DNA of 64,000 bases. It comes from Arsukibacterium sp. Lineage in GTDB: Bacteria; Pseudomonadota; Gammaproteobacteria; Enterobacterales; Alteromonadaceae. The stretch spans positions 124,001 through 188,000 of the forward strand of contig NZ_JAGYIM010000016.1 in assembly GCF_018402695.1 (NCBI RefSeq), given 5' to 3'. Shown here piece by piece: positions 16,644 through 26,115 of the stretch. A program made the position numbers and the translations under genes. How positions within the stretch are numbered: the first letter of the stretch is position 1; the number at the start of each line of letters is the position of its first letter. Under the pieces are notes generated by a model. That model saw nothing but the letters and a program-made list of their open reading frames with translations, was not told the DNA's origin and did no database searches.

Positions 16644-16771
16644 TATACCCGTCCTACTTGAAGTTGCAGCGGTGTTGGCTACGTTCACTCACCCCAATCA
16701 CATAGTTTGCCTATGTTCATGGGGATTCGCTCACTTGCCGCCTACCTGCATCTTCAAGTTGTTTGGGTATA
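16644..16771. repeat. 128-bp palindromic repeat element
   Basis: Terminal inverted repeats: TATACCC-N6-CTTGAAG on the left and CTTCAAG-N6-GGGTATA on the right. The interior is also self-complementary (CACCCCAATCACATAG near CTATGTTCATGGGG), so the whole element can fold into one long hairpin. It is non-coding. Elements of this look are widespread as dispersed intergenic repeats in Alteromonadales and Vibrionales, from memory. It sits immediately upstream of the acyltransferase start. No second copy is in this window. Confidence 0.75.
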
Positions 16772-16811
16772 GTACTGCCGCTACTGGCAACACGAATTAA
16801 GTTAAAGACAA

Positions 16812-16836
16812 ACAGAGCAGCCATGGGCTGCTCTGT
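16812..16836 (-). terminator. Rho-independent terminator after speA
   Basis: Perfect 11-bp stem ACAGAGCAGCC / GGCTGCTCTGT around a 3-base ATG loop. On the minus strand it is followed by a T-rich stretch (TTGTCTTT). It ends the speA transcript 28 bp after the stop codon. Confidence 0.8.
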
Positions 16837-16863
16837 ACTTGTCCGATCAGTGGCTATTCTAGC

Positions 16864-18750
16864 TTAATCTTCGAAATAGGTATAACCATAAACGCCGGAT
16901 TTCAGCTCATCCAGTAAGGCGTCTTTCTGTTCGACAGTCATATCCAGTTTAGCCAGCTGTTTACTGTACGACATTAGCAGTTTCGTGGCATCAAACTGCA
17001 CATAACGCAGCACATCGGCAACGGTATCGCCCTTGATGATGTTGGTTAATTTATAACCACCATCATCGGTCAGTTCAACATGCACGGAGTCGGTGTCGCC
17101 AAACAGGTTGTGTAAGTCACCCAGAATTTCCTGATAGGCACCGACCATAAACATACCCAGCAAGTATTGCTCATCTTCTTTATACACCGGCAGTGGCAGG
17201 CTCGACTCTATACCATTACCATCGGCGTAGCTCTTCAGCTGGCCGTCTGAGTCACAGGTAATATCCTGAATAATTGCCCGATGGTCCAGTGGTTCCAGCA
17301 TCCGTTCTAACGGCATCACCGGAAACAACTGGTCGATCCCCCAGGCATCTGGCATTGACTGAAATAAAGAAAAGTTAACGAATAACTTATCAGCCAGCTT
17401 TTCATTCAGCTCGTCATGAATAGCCCGGTGCGAGCGTGCCGATAAATCGAGGTTGGCCCGCACTTTATTGATGGTGGCAAAGTAAATTTGCTCCAGCAGC
17501 GACCAGTCTTGCAGCGTCAGTAAGCCATGCACATACTGGGCGTGAGCATCGGTAAAATAGTGAATGGCATCGTGGTAGGCTTCTACTGCCGAGCGTGGCG
17601 TCACATTCTGATAGGCTTCCCATAACCCCAAAATAACGGTAGGTGCGTCTTCACTTGGCTCAGGCAAATTGACCAGGCCCGGCGCCCGCTCTATATCAAT
17701 CGCATCGGTCACCAGTACCGCATGGTGTGCGGTCATCGCCCGACCTGACTCAGTAATAATATTCGGGTGCGGCAGGTCGTATTCATCGCATACTTCTTTC
17801 AAGCCATTTACCACATTGCGGGCATATTCCATCATGGTGTAGTTCATCGAGCAGGCTGAACGTGATTTCGAGCCTTCATAGTCGACCCCTAAACCGCCAC
17901 CGACATCAACGGTGGTAATAGGCACACCTAAAGTACGCAGCTCAGCATAATGGCGGGCACATTCGCGAATAGCGTTATGAATATCGCGGATATTGGCAAT
18001 TTGCGAGCCAATATGAAAATGGACCAACTGCAATAAGTCGAGCTTGCCTGCGGCACGTAACACATCAATCGCCTGCAATACCTGAGTAGCCGTTAAACCA
18101 AATTTGCCTTTTTCACCGCCGGTATTCTGCCACTTGCCTTTGCCGACCGAGTTTAGACGAATGCGAATACCAATCCGTGGTGCTGCGCCTAAATTATCAA
18201 TTTCCCGCAGCAGGGTTTTCAGTTCAGACAGCTTTTCCACTACCACATATACCGTATGGCCCATCATCTGGCCAATAGTCGCCAGGCGCAGGAACTCGCT
18301 GTCTTTGTAGCCATTACAGACAATTTGTAACGGTTTTTCAGTAACGCCCAGAATAGCCATCAGTTCAGGCTTGCTACCGGCTTCCAGGCCAACTTTGCCA
18401 CTCTCGTGGCTGATTAACCGTTTTACGACCGAGAACTGCTGGTTAACCTTTATCGGATAAACCGCGGTATATTTGCCCTGATAGTCTTTTTCGGCTTTAG
18501 CATTTCTAAATGAGGTAATCAGAGTATCAACCCGGTGCTGCAAAATATCAGTAAAGCGCACCAGTACCGGTAGGGTCAGGCCTTCTTCTTTAAAGCGGTT
18601 GGTCAGCTCAGGAAAGCTGATACCGGCTTTGCTATGATCCTGATCCGGATACGCAATTAAGTTGCCATCCTGGTTCACATCAAAATAGCCTTCACTCCAT
18701 ACGGCAACGTTATAAATAGAACGTGCTTTTTCAATACCCCAATCAGCCAT
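16864..18750 (-). CDS. speA: Biosynthetic arginine decarboxylase
   Basis: 628 residues, close to the family length. A PLP enzyme that converts arginine to agmatine, the first step of polyamine synthesis. Visible: the PLP-lysine region YTAVYPIKVNQQFSVV (Lys near residue 102), VGLEAGSKPELMAIL, HFHIGSQIANIRDIH, VDVGGGLGVDYEGS, and the cofactor or active-site end TESGRAMTAHHAVLVTDA. Divergent from speE across a 135-bp region, so the two polyamine genes may share control. Confidence 0.96.
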   Translation of the reverse strand: MADWGIEKARSIYNVAVWSEGYFDVNQDGNLIAYPDQDHSKAGISFPELTNRFKEEGLTLPVLVRFTDILQHRVDTLITSFRNAKAEKDYQGKYTAVYPIKVNQQFSVVKRLISHESGKVGLEAGSKPELMAILGVTEKPLQIVCNGYKDSEFLRLATIGQMMGHTVYVVVEKLSELKTLLREIDNLGAAPRIGIRIRLNSVGKGKWQNTGGEKGKFGLTATQVLQAIDVLRAAGKLDLLQLVHFHIGSQIANIRDIHNAIRECARHYAELRTLGVPITTVDVGGGLGVDYEGSKSRSACSMNYTMMEYARNVVNGLKEVCDEYDLPHPNIITESGRAMTAHHAVLVTDAIDIERAPGLVNLPEPSEDAPTVILGLWEAYQNVTPRSAVEAYHDAIHYFTDAHAQYVHGLLTLQDWSLLEQIYFATINKVRANLDLSARSHRAIHDELNEKLADKLFVNFSLFQSMPDAWGIDQLFPVMPLERMLEPLDHRAIIQDITCDSDGQLKSYADGNGIESSLPLPVYKEDEQYLLGMFMVGAYQEILGDLHNLFGDTDSVHVELTDDGGYKLTNIIKGDTVADVLRYVQFDATKLLMSYSKQLAKLDMTVEQKDALLDELKSGVYGYTYFED

Positions 18751-18885
18751 TACGATTCCTTAAAAATTTCTGTGTCAGATAGTGTAAAGCCTATGCCGGC
18801 AAGCTGCAGCAAAAAACGATAAAAATTTGTTTGTTGCCGCCCATACAGGCAAAATATGCGACCTATACGTTTAAGGGGGATAAAG

Positions 18886-19749
18886 ATGTCAGTATTTGAT
18901 GACAAAAAGTGGCTAACCGAAGTGTTTGCCGACAGTGGCAGCGTCTTTGGTCTGGCCATTACCAGAAAACTGGATGAAGTGCAGTCGCCATTCCAGAAAA
19001 TAGCGATGTACGAAACCAGCCATTTCGGTAATTTGATGGTGATTGACGATGTAATAATGCTCAGTAGCCGCGATAACTTTTTGTATCATGAAATGTTGAG
19101 CCATCCGGTGTTATTTACCCATCCTAACCCAAAGAACGTGGTGATTATTGGTGGCGGCGACTGCGGCACCCTGCGGGAGGTGTTGAAACACCCCGGCGTT
19201 GAAACAGTCACCCAGATTGATATTGATGAGCAGGTTACCCGGATGGCAGAAAAGTACTTTCCGGAACTATGCGCGTCGAACAACGACCCCCGGGCCACGC
19301 TGCAATTTGCTGATGGCATAAAGTTTATGCGCGAAGCGCCGGCTGACTCTGTCGATGTCATTATTGTTGATTCCACCGACCCTATTGGTCCGGGTGAAGG
19401 CCTGTTTAACCGGGCGTTTTATGCCAGCTGCTTACAAGCATTGCGCCCGGGCGGTATTCTGGTGCAGCAGAGTGAGTCGCCGTTAATTCATATGCCGCTG
19501 CTGTCGGCGATGCGCCAGGCAATGAGCGATGCTGGCTTTGCCGCACTGCAAACGCTTAATTTTCCGCAAATGGTTTACCCGTCAGGCTGGTGGACGTGCA
19601 CTTTAGCCCGCAAAGGCGCAGCCTTTAATGGTTTCCGGGAAGCTGATGCCCTGCAGGCTCCTTTCGATACGGAATATTACAACGTTGACGTGCATAAAGC
19701 GGCCAGCGCGCTGCCAAACTTTATGAAAAAAGCGTTGCAAACTAACTAA
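18886..19749 (+). CDS. speE: Spermidine synthase (polyamine aminopropyltransferase)
   Basis: 287 residues (Escherichia coli SpeE is 288). Transfers the aminopropyl group from decarboxylated SAM to putrescine. Motifs: VIIGGGDCGTLREVLKHPGV, DIDEQVTRMAEKYFPE, IIVDSTDPIGPGEGLF and LVQQSESPLIH. The start at 18886 is preceded by AAGGGGGAT, which is a better site than the upstream in-frame codons. It is divergent from speA. speD and speB are not in this window. Confidence 0.95.
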   Translation: MSVFDDKKWLTEVFADSGSVFGLAITRKLDEVQSPFQKIAMYETSHFGNLMVIDDVIMLSSRDNFLYHEMLSHPVLFTHPNPKNVVIIGGGDCGTLREVLKHPGVETVTQIDIDEQVTRMAEKYFPELCASNNDPRATLQFADGIKFMREAPADSVDVIIVDSTDPIGPGEGLFNRAFYASCLQALRPGGILVQQSESPLIHMPLLSAMRQAMSDAGFAALQTLNFPQMVYPSGWWTCTLARKGAAFNGFREADALQAPFDTEYYNVDVHKAASALPNFMKKALQTN

Positions 19750-19812
19750 ATTAAGCTTTGGAGTAGACTAAGCGGCTGAATGCCAGCTGAAAGCAAAAAA
19801 TAAATAACAAAC

Positions 19813-19839
19813 AAGGCTTGCTAATTTGGCAAGCCTTTT
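19813..19839 (+). terminator. Rho-independent terminator after speE
   Basis: Stem AAGGCTTGC / GCAAGCCTT with a 7-base loop, followed by TTGT. It lies 64 bp after the speE stop. Confidence 0.8.
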
Positions 19840-19873
19840 GTACATTTATTGCTCATAAAAAGGGTGAAGTAAT

Positions 19874-20326
19874 ATGAGATACTTGTCGTTATTGTTTTTT
19901 GGGGCGTTTTCAGCGCAAGCGACGGTGTATAAATGCGAAACGAATGGCGGTGTTGAATTCAGCCAGTTTCCATGTGCCACGGATGCTGAAGCAGTAGATA
20001 TGCGGCCAGTCGGTACTGCTTTGTCAGGTACGCCCGGTGAGTTTCGGCAACAGGTCGATGCAGTAAAACGCAAAAGTCGTTTTGTTGAATTTCAAATTGC
20101 AAAACTGGAGCAAGAAAAAGAACAGTTGTTAGAAGAGCTGAAGGCAGAACAATATAAACTCAGACGTAGTTTCCCGCGGGCGGAAGAAGTTACGGCCATT
20201 GCTCAGAAGATAGAACGTACTGAACAACGTTATGCAGAGCGGATCAGCACTGAAAAAGCAACATTAAGAGGGTTGCAGGCCCAAGTGGTAACCCTGGAGC
20301 GGCAATACGCCAAAGCAGCTAATTAG
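19874..20326 (+). CDS. Secreted DUF4124-like coiled-coil protein
   Basis: 150 residues. A signal peptide (cleavage near AQA-TVY) precedes a DUF4124-type motif: VYKCETNGGVEFSQFPC, with two conserved cysteines. The C-terminal half (about residues 70-148) is a charged, heptad-like coiled coil. Probably periplasmic. The 170-residue protein at 24434-24946 carries the same N-terminal motif. Function unknown. It has its own terminator at 20351-20376. Confidence 0.75.
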   Translation: MRYLSLLFFGAFSAQATVYKCETNGGVEFSQFPCATDAEAVDMRPVGTALSGTPGEFRQQVDAVKRKSRFVEFQIAKLEQEKEQLLEELKAEQYKLRRSFPRAEEVTAIAQKIERTEQRYAERISTEKATLRGLQAQVVTLERQYAKAAN

Positions 20327-20350
20327 TTCATGTAAGCCCCTGACATATCA

Positions 20351-20376
20351 AAACCCGCTGTTTAGCGGGTTTTTGT
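20351..20376 (+). terminator. Rho-independent terminator after the DUF4124 gene
   Basis: Stem AAACCCGC / GCGGGTTT with a 6-base loop, followed by a T-run (TTTTTG). It could act in both directions, also serving the receptor gene that ends at 20451. Confidence 0.75.
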
Positions 20377-20450
20377 ATTTAAACAGTATGTTAGCAAACC
20401 TGCACCGCAATCATAGGGTCTGCTGGCGAAGCGAACTCCGCCAGCATGAT

Positions 20451-23315
20451 TTACAGGGTAAATGAAGCGCGCAGATACCAAAAACGGCTGCCTGGCATAT
20501 CATAGGTTGAAGGGTCATAGCCATTCAATGAGCAGGACAGACAAACCGGTGGTTCTTTGGCAAATACGTTATTGACCCCCAGGCTTAATTGTAAGCCAGA
20601 CAAGATCTTGTCGGTGGTCCAGCTCAGTTGCACATCATGGAAGGTGGTACTACCCAGCTTGTTAAAGCCGTTTTGGGGATTATCCCTACAGATGGCGAAA
20701 CTGGCTGCATCACCACAACTTTCTACCAAATCACTGGTATATCGCATGGTCCAGCTTACCCGCCATGCTTCATAGCTCAGGTTAGCTGCCAGGTTGCTGC
20801 TCCATTCCGGAATACCGCTGTCATTCACTTCAATGCCGACCGTTTTCGGTTGGGGCTGACCATTGGCATCAAGCACCGTGTAATCGTCCACAAAGGTGGT
20901 GCGCCAGTTAACGCTCAGTTGGCCATAATCGGCCGCAGGCAGCAACCAGTTAACGTCAAAGTCGAAACCAGAGGTGTCAATCTGGCCGATGTTAGTCAGC
21001 ACATTGTTAAAGCTATTGATGGCCCCAAAACTATTACGACTGATACCGTTGCAGAAGTTATCATCCAGCGTCTGCACACAGAGATTGAGCTGGGTTTGCG
21101 CATCCACTGCCTGAATGGCGCCTTTTAGCTCGTGCTGGTACCAGGAAACACTGATATCCATTCTTTCTGACCAGCTTTGTTGTACTGCAAACTGCGGACT
21201 GTAAACGGCACCGAGGTTGTAGCTGGTGGACGTTTCCGGCGCCAGATCACGGTTACCACCGGTGATAACACCAATTTGCGGATTTGGTTGCTCGTAATCT
21301 GCCGGAACGCCCAGCGTGGCACAATTAGCACTAATTGCGCTGTTTACCGGTGCCGAACAGGGATCAGAAATCACCGCATCGAAACCGCTGGCAGAACCAA
21401 AGAGTTCTCCGATATTTGGCGCCCGGAAGCCTTCAGACCAACTGCCGCGCAACAGCATTTCATCGGATATCAGCCAGCGGACGCCGATTTTGCTGGTAGA
21501 TTCGCCACCAAAAGTAGAGTAGTCCGAGTAACGGCTGGCCAGGCTCAAATCCAATTGCTCAGCCAGTGCCGCATCCCGCAGCAACGGTACGCTTAGCTCC
21601 AGGTACAGCTCGTTGACATCCAGTGAGCCCGCTGTTGGTAGCGACACGACACCGTTATATTCCCCTGAAACAGTTAACCCATCTGGATTATACTCACCAG
21701 TATATTTACGGAATTCCCAGCCACCGGCAAAGCTTAACGGGCCGGCTGGCAATTCTGTAATGTCGCCGGTTAAATTAACCGAATAAAGGCTGAGCTTGTT
21801 TTCACTACTGTCACGGACAATCGGCTGAATATAGCTGAGCATATCGCTGCTGATACTGCCTTCACCAAAAATATCCAGTGGCACACAGTTTGGATCAGCC
21901 TGACATGCTGCCAGCGGGCCCAGGGCCGTTGACAGTCGGCGGGCGTTGTAGCTACCGAAGTTATCCTGACGGGCACGGTTGGTGCTGTAAGCGGCATTAA
22001 TATCCCAGAAAATAGGCTGACCACTGGCCATAAACTGGCCTTCCATACCGGTTGCTACGTAGAATGTATCCACCTTCTGTTCAAAGCGTCGCGCACCCCC
22101 TTCCAGTGGCCGGCGGCCTGCCAGAGCCATATTGGCACCTGGTCCGGTGCTTATCAGGTCAAAACCAAAGGGGTTGTAGGGGTTGTCTGCGGCGATGGTA
22201 ATGTTGTCAGCCCAAAAGTTGGTTGGTGCTGCAGTACCAATAAAGAAAGGTTCTGGTGCAGCCTGATTGACGCTGTTACGTTGGTTATATAAAGCCCGCA
22301 GATACCAGCTGGTATCATCAGCTAACTGATAAGTTTGCTGAGTATAAAGCGACATTCGCTTATTAGGGGTTTGCAGTAAGTTATAGGTGGCAAAATTGAA
22401 ACGGTCATCGTTAGTAAAGCAGTGAAAATCATCAGTGCGGTCACAACTGTCGCCCAGCGTAGGATCGTAGGTTGGGCTGGTGACGCCGGCATTAGGCACT
22501 AAATCTAGCGCTGCGCCAGTGTTAGGGTCAGTAAAAATAAAGCGGCCACCTGGTATGGCAGCACTTCCAAGCGCTACCCCGGTGCCTGGCACGGGAACGT
22601 TGGAGCGGTCACGATCACTGGCATTGACTTCTTCCTGCTCGTTGTAACTGGCAGCGACAAAATAACTGTGTTTATCATTACTGCCGCCAAAGCTCAGTTC
22701 AAAATCCATGTTATGGCCATCACCCTTGGTGAATTGGCCTACCCGGCTGCTAAAACGGGCTTTATCGTCAGTCTTGCGGGTAATAATATTCACTACGCCG
22801 GCGATGGCGTCTGAACCATAGATGGAAGACGCACCATCTTCCAGTACTTCAATCCGGTCAACAATGGCCAGGGGAATCGTGTTTAAGTCGACGACACCGC
22901 CAACACCTGAGGCTGAGCTTTCATTTACCCAGCGAATACCATCGACGAGCACCAGTACGCGTTTGGCACCAAGATGCCGTAAGTCGACTGTGGTTGCGCC
23001 AGCGCCAACACCGCCGCCATCAGGCGGGAAACCGAAATTACCGCTGGAGTTGAACTTGGTATTCAGTGCCGAGCCAGATGCTGTGATGTTCTGAATAATG
23101 TCACCAATAGAGGAGAGGCCTGAGCGGTCAATAAAATCCCGATCCAAAATCTGAACCGGACTCTTTCCCTCCAGTTCGGTTTGTTTGATCCGGCTGCCGG
23201 TAACTTCTATCCGCTCAACATTGGCGCCCTCTGCCTGTTGTGCCTGTAGCTGTGGGGCATTGATTAGTAACGCTGTAGTGATGGCAAAACTTAAGGTTGA
23301 ATATGACATTCGCAT
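20451..23315 (-). CDS. TonB-dependent outer-membrane receptor
   Basis: 954 residues. Signal peptide (cleavage near LQAQQ), a TonB-box-like stretch [18 protein letters not shown], and a plug domain (about residues 45-165; SVQILDRDF-like start, [40 protein letters not shown]). A 22-strand-type beta-barrel follows, ending in a Phe-X-Leu terminus (YLRASFTL). Receptor for an unknown ligand taken up with TonB-ExbBD energy. The plug is of the broad proteobacterial type that handles peptides, complexes or sugars. AAGGA lies before the ATG at 23315. It differs clearly from the two receptors in the alpha-glucan region. Confidence 0.9.
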   Translation of the reverse strand: MRMSYSTLSFAITTALLINAPQLQAQQAEGANVERIEVTGSRIKQTELEGKSPVQILDRDFIDRSGLSSIGDIIQNITASGSALNTKFNSSGNFGFPPDGGGVGAGATTVDLRHLGAKRVLVLVDGIRWVNESSASGVGGVVDLNTIPLAIVDRIEVLEDGASSIYGSDAIAGVVNIITRKTDDKARFSSRVGQFTKGDGHNMDFELSFGGSNDKHSYFVAASYNEQEEVNASDRDRSNVPVPGTGVALGSAAIPGGRFIFTDPNTGAALDLVPNAGVTSPTYDPTLGDSCDRTDDFHCFTNDDRFNFATYNLLQTPNKRMSLYTQQTYQLADDTSWYLRALYNQRNSVNQAAPEPFFIGTAAPTNFWADNITIAADNPYNPFGFDLISTGPGANMALAGRRPLEGGARRFEQKVDTFYVATGMEGQFMASGQPIFWDINAAYSTNRARQDNFGSYNARRLSTALGPLAACQADPNCVPLDIFGEGSISSDMLSYIQPIVRDSSENKLSLYSVNLTGDITELPAGPLSFAGGWEFRKYTGEYNPDGLTVSGEYNGVVSLPTAGSLDVNELYLELSVPLLRDAALAEQLDLSLASRYSDYSTFGGESTSKIGVRWLISDEMLLRGSWSEGFRAPNIGELFGSASGFDAVISDPCSAPVNSAISANCATLGVPADYEQPNPQIGVITGGNRDLAPETSTSYNLGAVYSPQFAVQQSWSERMDISVSWYQHELKGAIQAVDAQTQLNLCVQTLDDNFCNGISRNSFGAINSFNNVLTNIGQIDTSGFDFDVNWLLPAADYGQLSVNWRTTFVDDYTVLDANGQPQPKTVGIEVNDSGIPEWSSNLAANLSYEAWRVSWTMRYTSDLVESCGDAASFAICRDNPQNGFNKLGSTTFHDVQLSWTTDKILSGLQLSLGVNNVFAKEPPVCLSCSLNGYDPSTYDMPGSRFWYLRASFTL

Positions 23316-23528
23316 AAAGCTGTTCCTTGTTGTAGTTGTTTTAAAACCTGAATCAGCGATAACTTCGGGTACAGCTTTAAAGCCCGGCCTGCTTCAGGCT
23401 TAGCGCACTTTGAGTAAGATTTTGTTGTCATATAACAGACAAACAGCAACAGCATAGCTAACAACGGCCATTTTGTAAAAATAATGCAAAATCAGTGAAG
23501 TATCTGGTGTAATGTTTTTTTGACGTAA

Positions 23529-23554
23529 AAAAAAGAGCCTTTCGGCTCTTTTTT
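23529..23554. terminator. Bidirectional rho-independent terminator
   Basis: Perfect stem AAAAAAGAGCC / GGCTCTTTTTT with a 4-base loop TTTC. A-run on one side and T-run on the other allow function in both directions. It lies between the receptor gene start (23315) and the OmpA-like gene stop (23574), 20 bp after that stop on the minus strand. Confidence 0.8.
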
Positions 23555-23573
23555 AAGTGGCATTGATGTAGTG

Positions 23574-24206
23574 TTATTCAACTATTGGTTCTATATGAAT
23601 TTCTACCCGGCGGTTTTGGGCCCGGTTAGCATCTGACGTGTTCGGTACAGCCGGATAATTCGGACCATAGCCCTGAGTCTCCAATCGGATTGACTGAACA
23701 TTCTGTGCCATTAAATAATTTTTAACAGCATCCGCCCGCGCCATTGATAAGTTCATATTGTACTGGTATGGGCCGGTATCATCGGTGTGGCCGGCAATAA
23801 CTAACATGGTTTTTTCATAGTCACGTAATACTTTGGCAATATCATTAAATACCGGATACAAATTAGATTTAATGTCAGAACGGTTAATATCAAATGTAAG
23901 TTGGGCCGGAATATCCAGTTTTAATATATCACCATCGCGGATAACTTTTACCCCAGAGCCACTAAGCTCTTCCCGCATGGCTTTTTCCTGATTATCCATA
24001 TAGCTGCCAACTGCCGCCCCTGCCAGCGCACCAACTGCAGCGCCGATCACTAAACGCTTGTCTTTATGGTTGCCGGTCGCTTTACCCGCAATAGCGCCAG
24101 CTACCGCACCAATAGCGGCGCCTTTAGTGGCATTGGTCTGATTAGCGCAGCCGGCTAATATCAGACTGGCGGCGAGGGTAGTAACTGCAAAAGACATCAA
24201 CTTCAT
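23574..24206 (-). CDS. OmpA-family lipoprotein with glycine-zipper domain (YiaD-like)
   Basis: 210 residues from the ATG at 24206, which is preceded by AAGGAG. Lipobox LAGC near residue 20. Residues 25-80 form a glycine-zipper region (GAAIGAVAGAIAGKATG, IGAAVGALAGAAVGSYMDN). Residues 95-205 are an OmpA C-terminal peptidoglycan-binding domain: FDINRSDIKSNLYPVFNDIA, VIAGHTDDTG, SMARADAVKNYLM, ANRAQNRRVEIHI. It probably links the outer membrane to peptidoglycan. Single-gene unit with the terminator at 23529-23554. Confidence 0.88.
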   Translation of the reverse strand: MKLMSFAVTTLAASLILAGCANQTNATKGAAIGAVAGAIAGKATGNHKDKRLVIGAAVGALAGAAVGSYMDNQEKAMREELSGSGVKVIRDGDILKLDIPAQLTFDINRSDIKSNLYPVFNDIAKVLRDYEKTMLVIAGHTDDTGPYQYNMNLSMARADAVKNYLMAQNVQSIRLETQGYGPNYPAVPNTSDANRAQNRRVEIHIEPIVE

Positions 24207-24433
24207 AACGTTCTCCTTAGAATTATCAGCTGAGCATAGCACTGTTCTCTGAATTGCTGCTGAACTTAATTAATTACTTAAGTGTGTACTTTTTCTTTAC
24301 GGTTTTTGTAAAAGCTGTCATGTAGACTTAATGTAAATAGAATTCCCTTTCCCTGTATTTTTGGGTAAGGTAAGCAGGTTTTAGGTAGCAAGAATGGCTG
24401 CCAACTGTTTAGGGATAATCAGGACATATTGTA

Positions 24434-24946
24434 ATGATAACTATAATTCGTTGTTTTTGTTTATTGTTAGTTTTGGGGTTAAGTACGGAAGTTAATGCCA
24501 GCGTATTTAAATGCACGGCAACAGATGGCAGCGTCGTATTTCAGGGCTCACCCTGCATTACCGGTGACGAGGCGCAAATTGATATGTTGTTCGGAGAGCG
24601 GGAAGCGCATGAACCTATGGCATTGCTGACTGGTAGCTGGTGTGAACTTGGCACGTCAAAAGTACTGGATGGCACGGTATACCGGGACGAAACCCTGAGT
24701 AAAACCTGGGTATTTGCCGAGCATAAGATGACCCAGCATATTCAGCAAGGCCAGCGCCAGGACACCTTTAATTACAATATCCGGCAGCAGACAGGCAACT
24801 TTGTCATTGATCATCCGGCTTTTGGCAGCGGCCAGGTCAGTTGGCGTGTGCGGCGGCATACCGGGCAGGAGCTTGTTATTGCCGCTTACGGCAACTTTAC
24901 TCACCTGACTGCCGGCGAGTGTGATGTTGCCGTGGTCCGCAATTAA
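24434..24946 (+). CDS. Secreted DUF4124-like protein, 170 aa
   Basis: Signal peptide (cleavage near VNA-SVF), then SVFKCTATDGSVVFQGSPC, the two-cysteine DUF4124-type start also seen in the protein at 19874. The rest (about 60-170) is a compact domain with WCELG, TYRDETLSKTWVFAEHKM-like strands and HLTAGECDVAVV, suggesting a small beta-barrel; I do not recognise it. Probably periplasmic. Monocistronic, 62 bp upstream of proB. Confidence 0.7.
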   Translation: MITIIRCFCLLLVLGLSTEVNASVFKCTATDGSVVFQGSPCITGDEAQIDMLFGEREAHEPMALLTGSWCELGTSKVLDGTVYRDETLSKTWVFAEHKMTQHIQQGQRQDTFNYNIRQQTGNFVIDHPAFGSGQVSWRVRRHTGQELVIAAYGNFTHLTAGECDVAVVRN

Positions 24947-25008
24947 AAAATTATAGACATGTAGACGCCTGAATCGTAAGCTGCTGCGATTATCAAGCGG
25001 AGTATGTT

Positions 25009-26115
25009 ATGGCCTTTGCGTCCTGGCGTCGTATCGTTATTAAAGTGGGTAGCGCCTTAATTGCGCCTTCTGCCCACGGTTGCTCAACCCGTTATTTATT
25101 GACCATTGCCCATTTTATTGCCGAATGCCGGCTGGCAGGCAAGGAGGTGGTGCTGGTGTCATCAGGCAGTGTGGCGGCAGGGCGCAATGCCATCGCAGCT
25201 AAGCAGCAACCACTACCCATTAATATCAAACAAGCCATGGCGGCCGTGGGCCAGAGCCGGATGATGGCATGCTGGAGCCAGCTATTCGACTTTGACTGCG
25301 CCCAGATCCTGCTGACGCATGATGACCTGCAAAACCGCCGCCGTTACCTCAATATTGATAATACTCTGCGTACTTTGCTGACTAATCAGGTTTTACCCAT
25401 CGTTAATGAAAATGACTCGGTGGCGACGGCCGAGTTGAAAGTCGGTGACAACGACAACTTAGCGGCATTGGTGGCAATAGTGGTCGATGCCGATGTGCTG
25501 TTAATTTGTTCTGATATTGACGGCTTATACACTGCTAACCCCCGGTTGGACGCTGGTGCACAGCATATTGCTGAAGTGGCCCGGGTAACCAGCGCCATAT
25601 ACGCAATGGCCGGCGGTAGCCATCATGCTATTGGCACCGGCGGTATGCTGACCAAAGTTCAGGCTGCAGACAAAGCCACCAAAGCGGGTATTGATACCTT
25701 GATTATCAATGGTCAGGACCCCGGCAGTTTCGAGAAGTTACTGACTGGCTGGGCGGTCGGCACCCGTTTTGTCCGGCAGCAAGACCGGCTTAGTGCTAAG
25801 AAGCACTGGTTACTGAATACCTTAAAACAACAGGGCGTAATAGAAGTTGATGCCGGTGCCTGTGTTGCATTGCAACAAAACGGGGCTTCACTGCTTGCCA
25901 GTGGTATTGTCAGCTACAGTGGCAGCTTTGAAAAAGGTGATGCATTACTGATCACCGGGCCACAGCAGCAGCTCCTGGCCAAGGGCGTCAGTCAGTACAG
26001 CTCAAAAGAACTTGGCCTAATAAAGGGCTTGCACAGTAAAGACATCGTTGCGGTGCTGGGTTACTGTCCCAGTGAAGAAGTGGTGCACCGCAACGATTTG
26101 GTATTACTGGCTTAA
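25009..26115 (+). CDS. proB: Glutamate 5-kinase
   Basis: 368 residues, matching the family. Phosphorylates glutamate for proline synthesis. N-terminal amino-acid-kinase domain: RIVIKVGSALIA, VLVSSGSVAAGRNAI, VNENDSVATAELKVGDNDNL, ICSDIDGLYTANPRL and GTGGMLTKVQAADKATKAGI. C-terminal PUA domain (about residues 275-368; GVIEVDAGACVALQQNGASL). proA, usually its neighbour, is not nearby. Its stop overlaps the convergent lipoprotein gene by 4 bp. Confidence 0.95.
   Translation: MAFASWRRIVIKVGSALIAPSAHGCSTRYLLTIAHFIAECRLAGKEVVLVSSGSVAAGRNAIAAKQQPLPINIKQAMAAVGQSRMMACWSQLFDFDCAQILLTHDDLQNRRRYLNIDNTLRTLLTNQVLPIVNENDSVATAELKVGDNDNLAALVAIVVDADVLLICSDIDGLYTANPRLDAGAQHIAEVARVTSAIYAMAGGSHHAIGTGGMLTKVQAADKATKAGIDTLIINGQDPGSFEKLLTGWAVGTRFVRQQDRLSAKKHWLLNTLKQQGVIEVDAGACVALQQNGASLLASGIVSYSGSFEKGDALLITGPQQQLLAKGVSQYSSKELGLIKGLHSKDIVAVLGYCPSEEVVHRNDLVLLA

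Noticed and set aside
21177-21596. 139-residue + strand frame inside the receptor gene
   Set aside because: Antisense shadow of the receptor's coding sequence.
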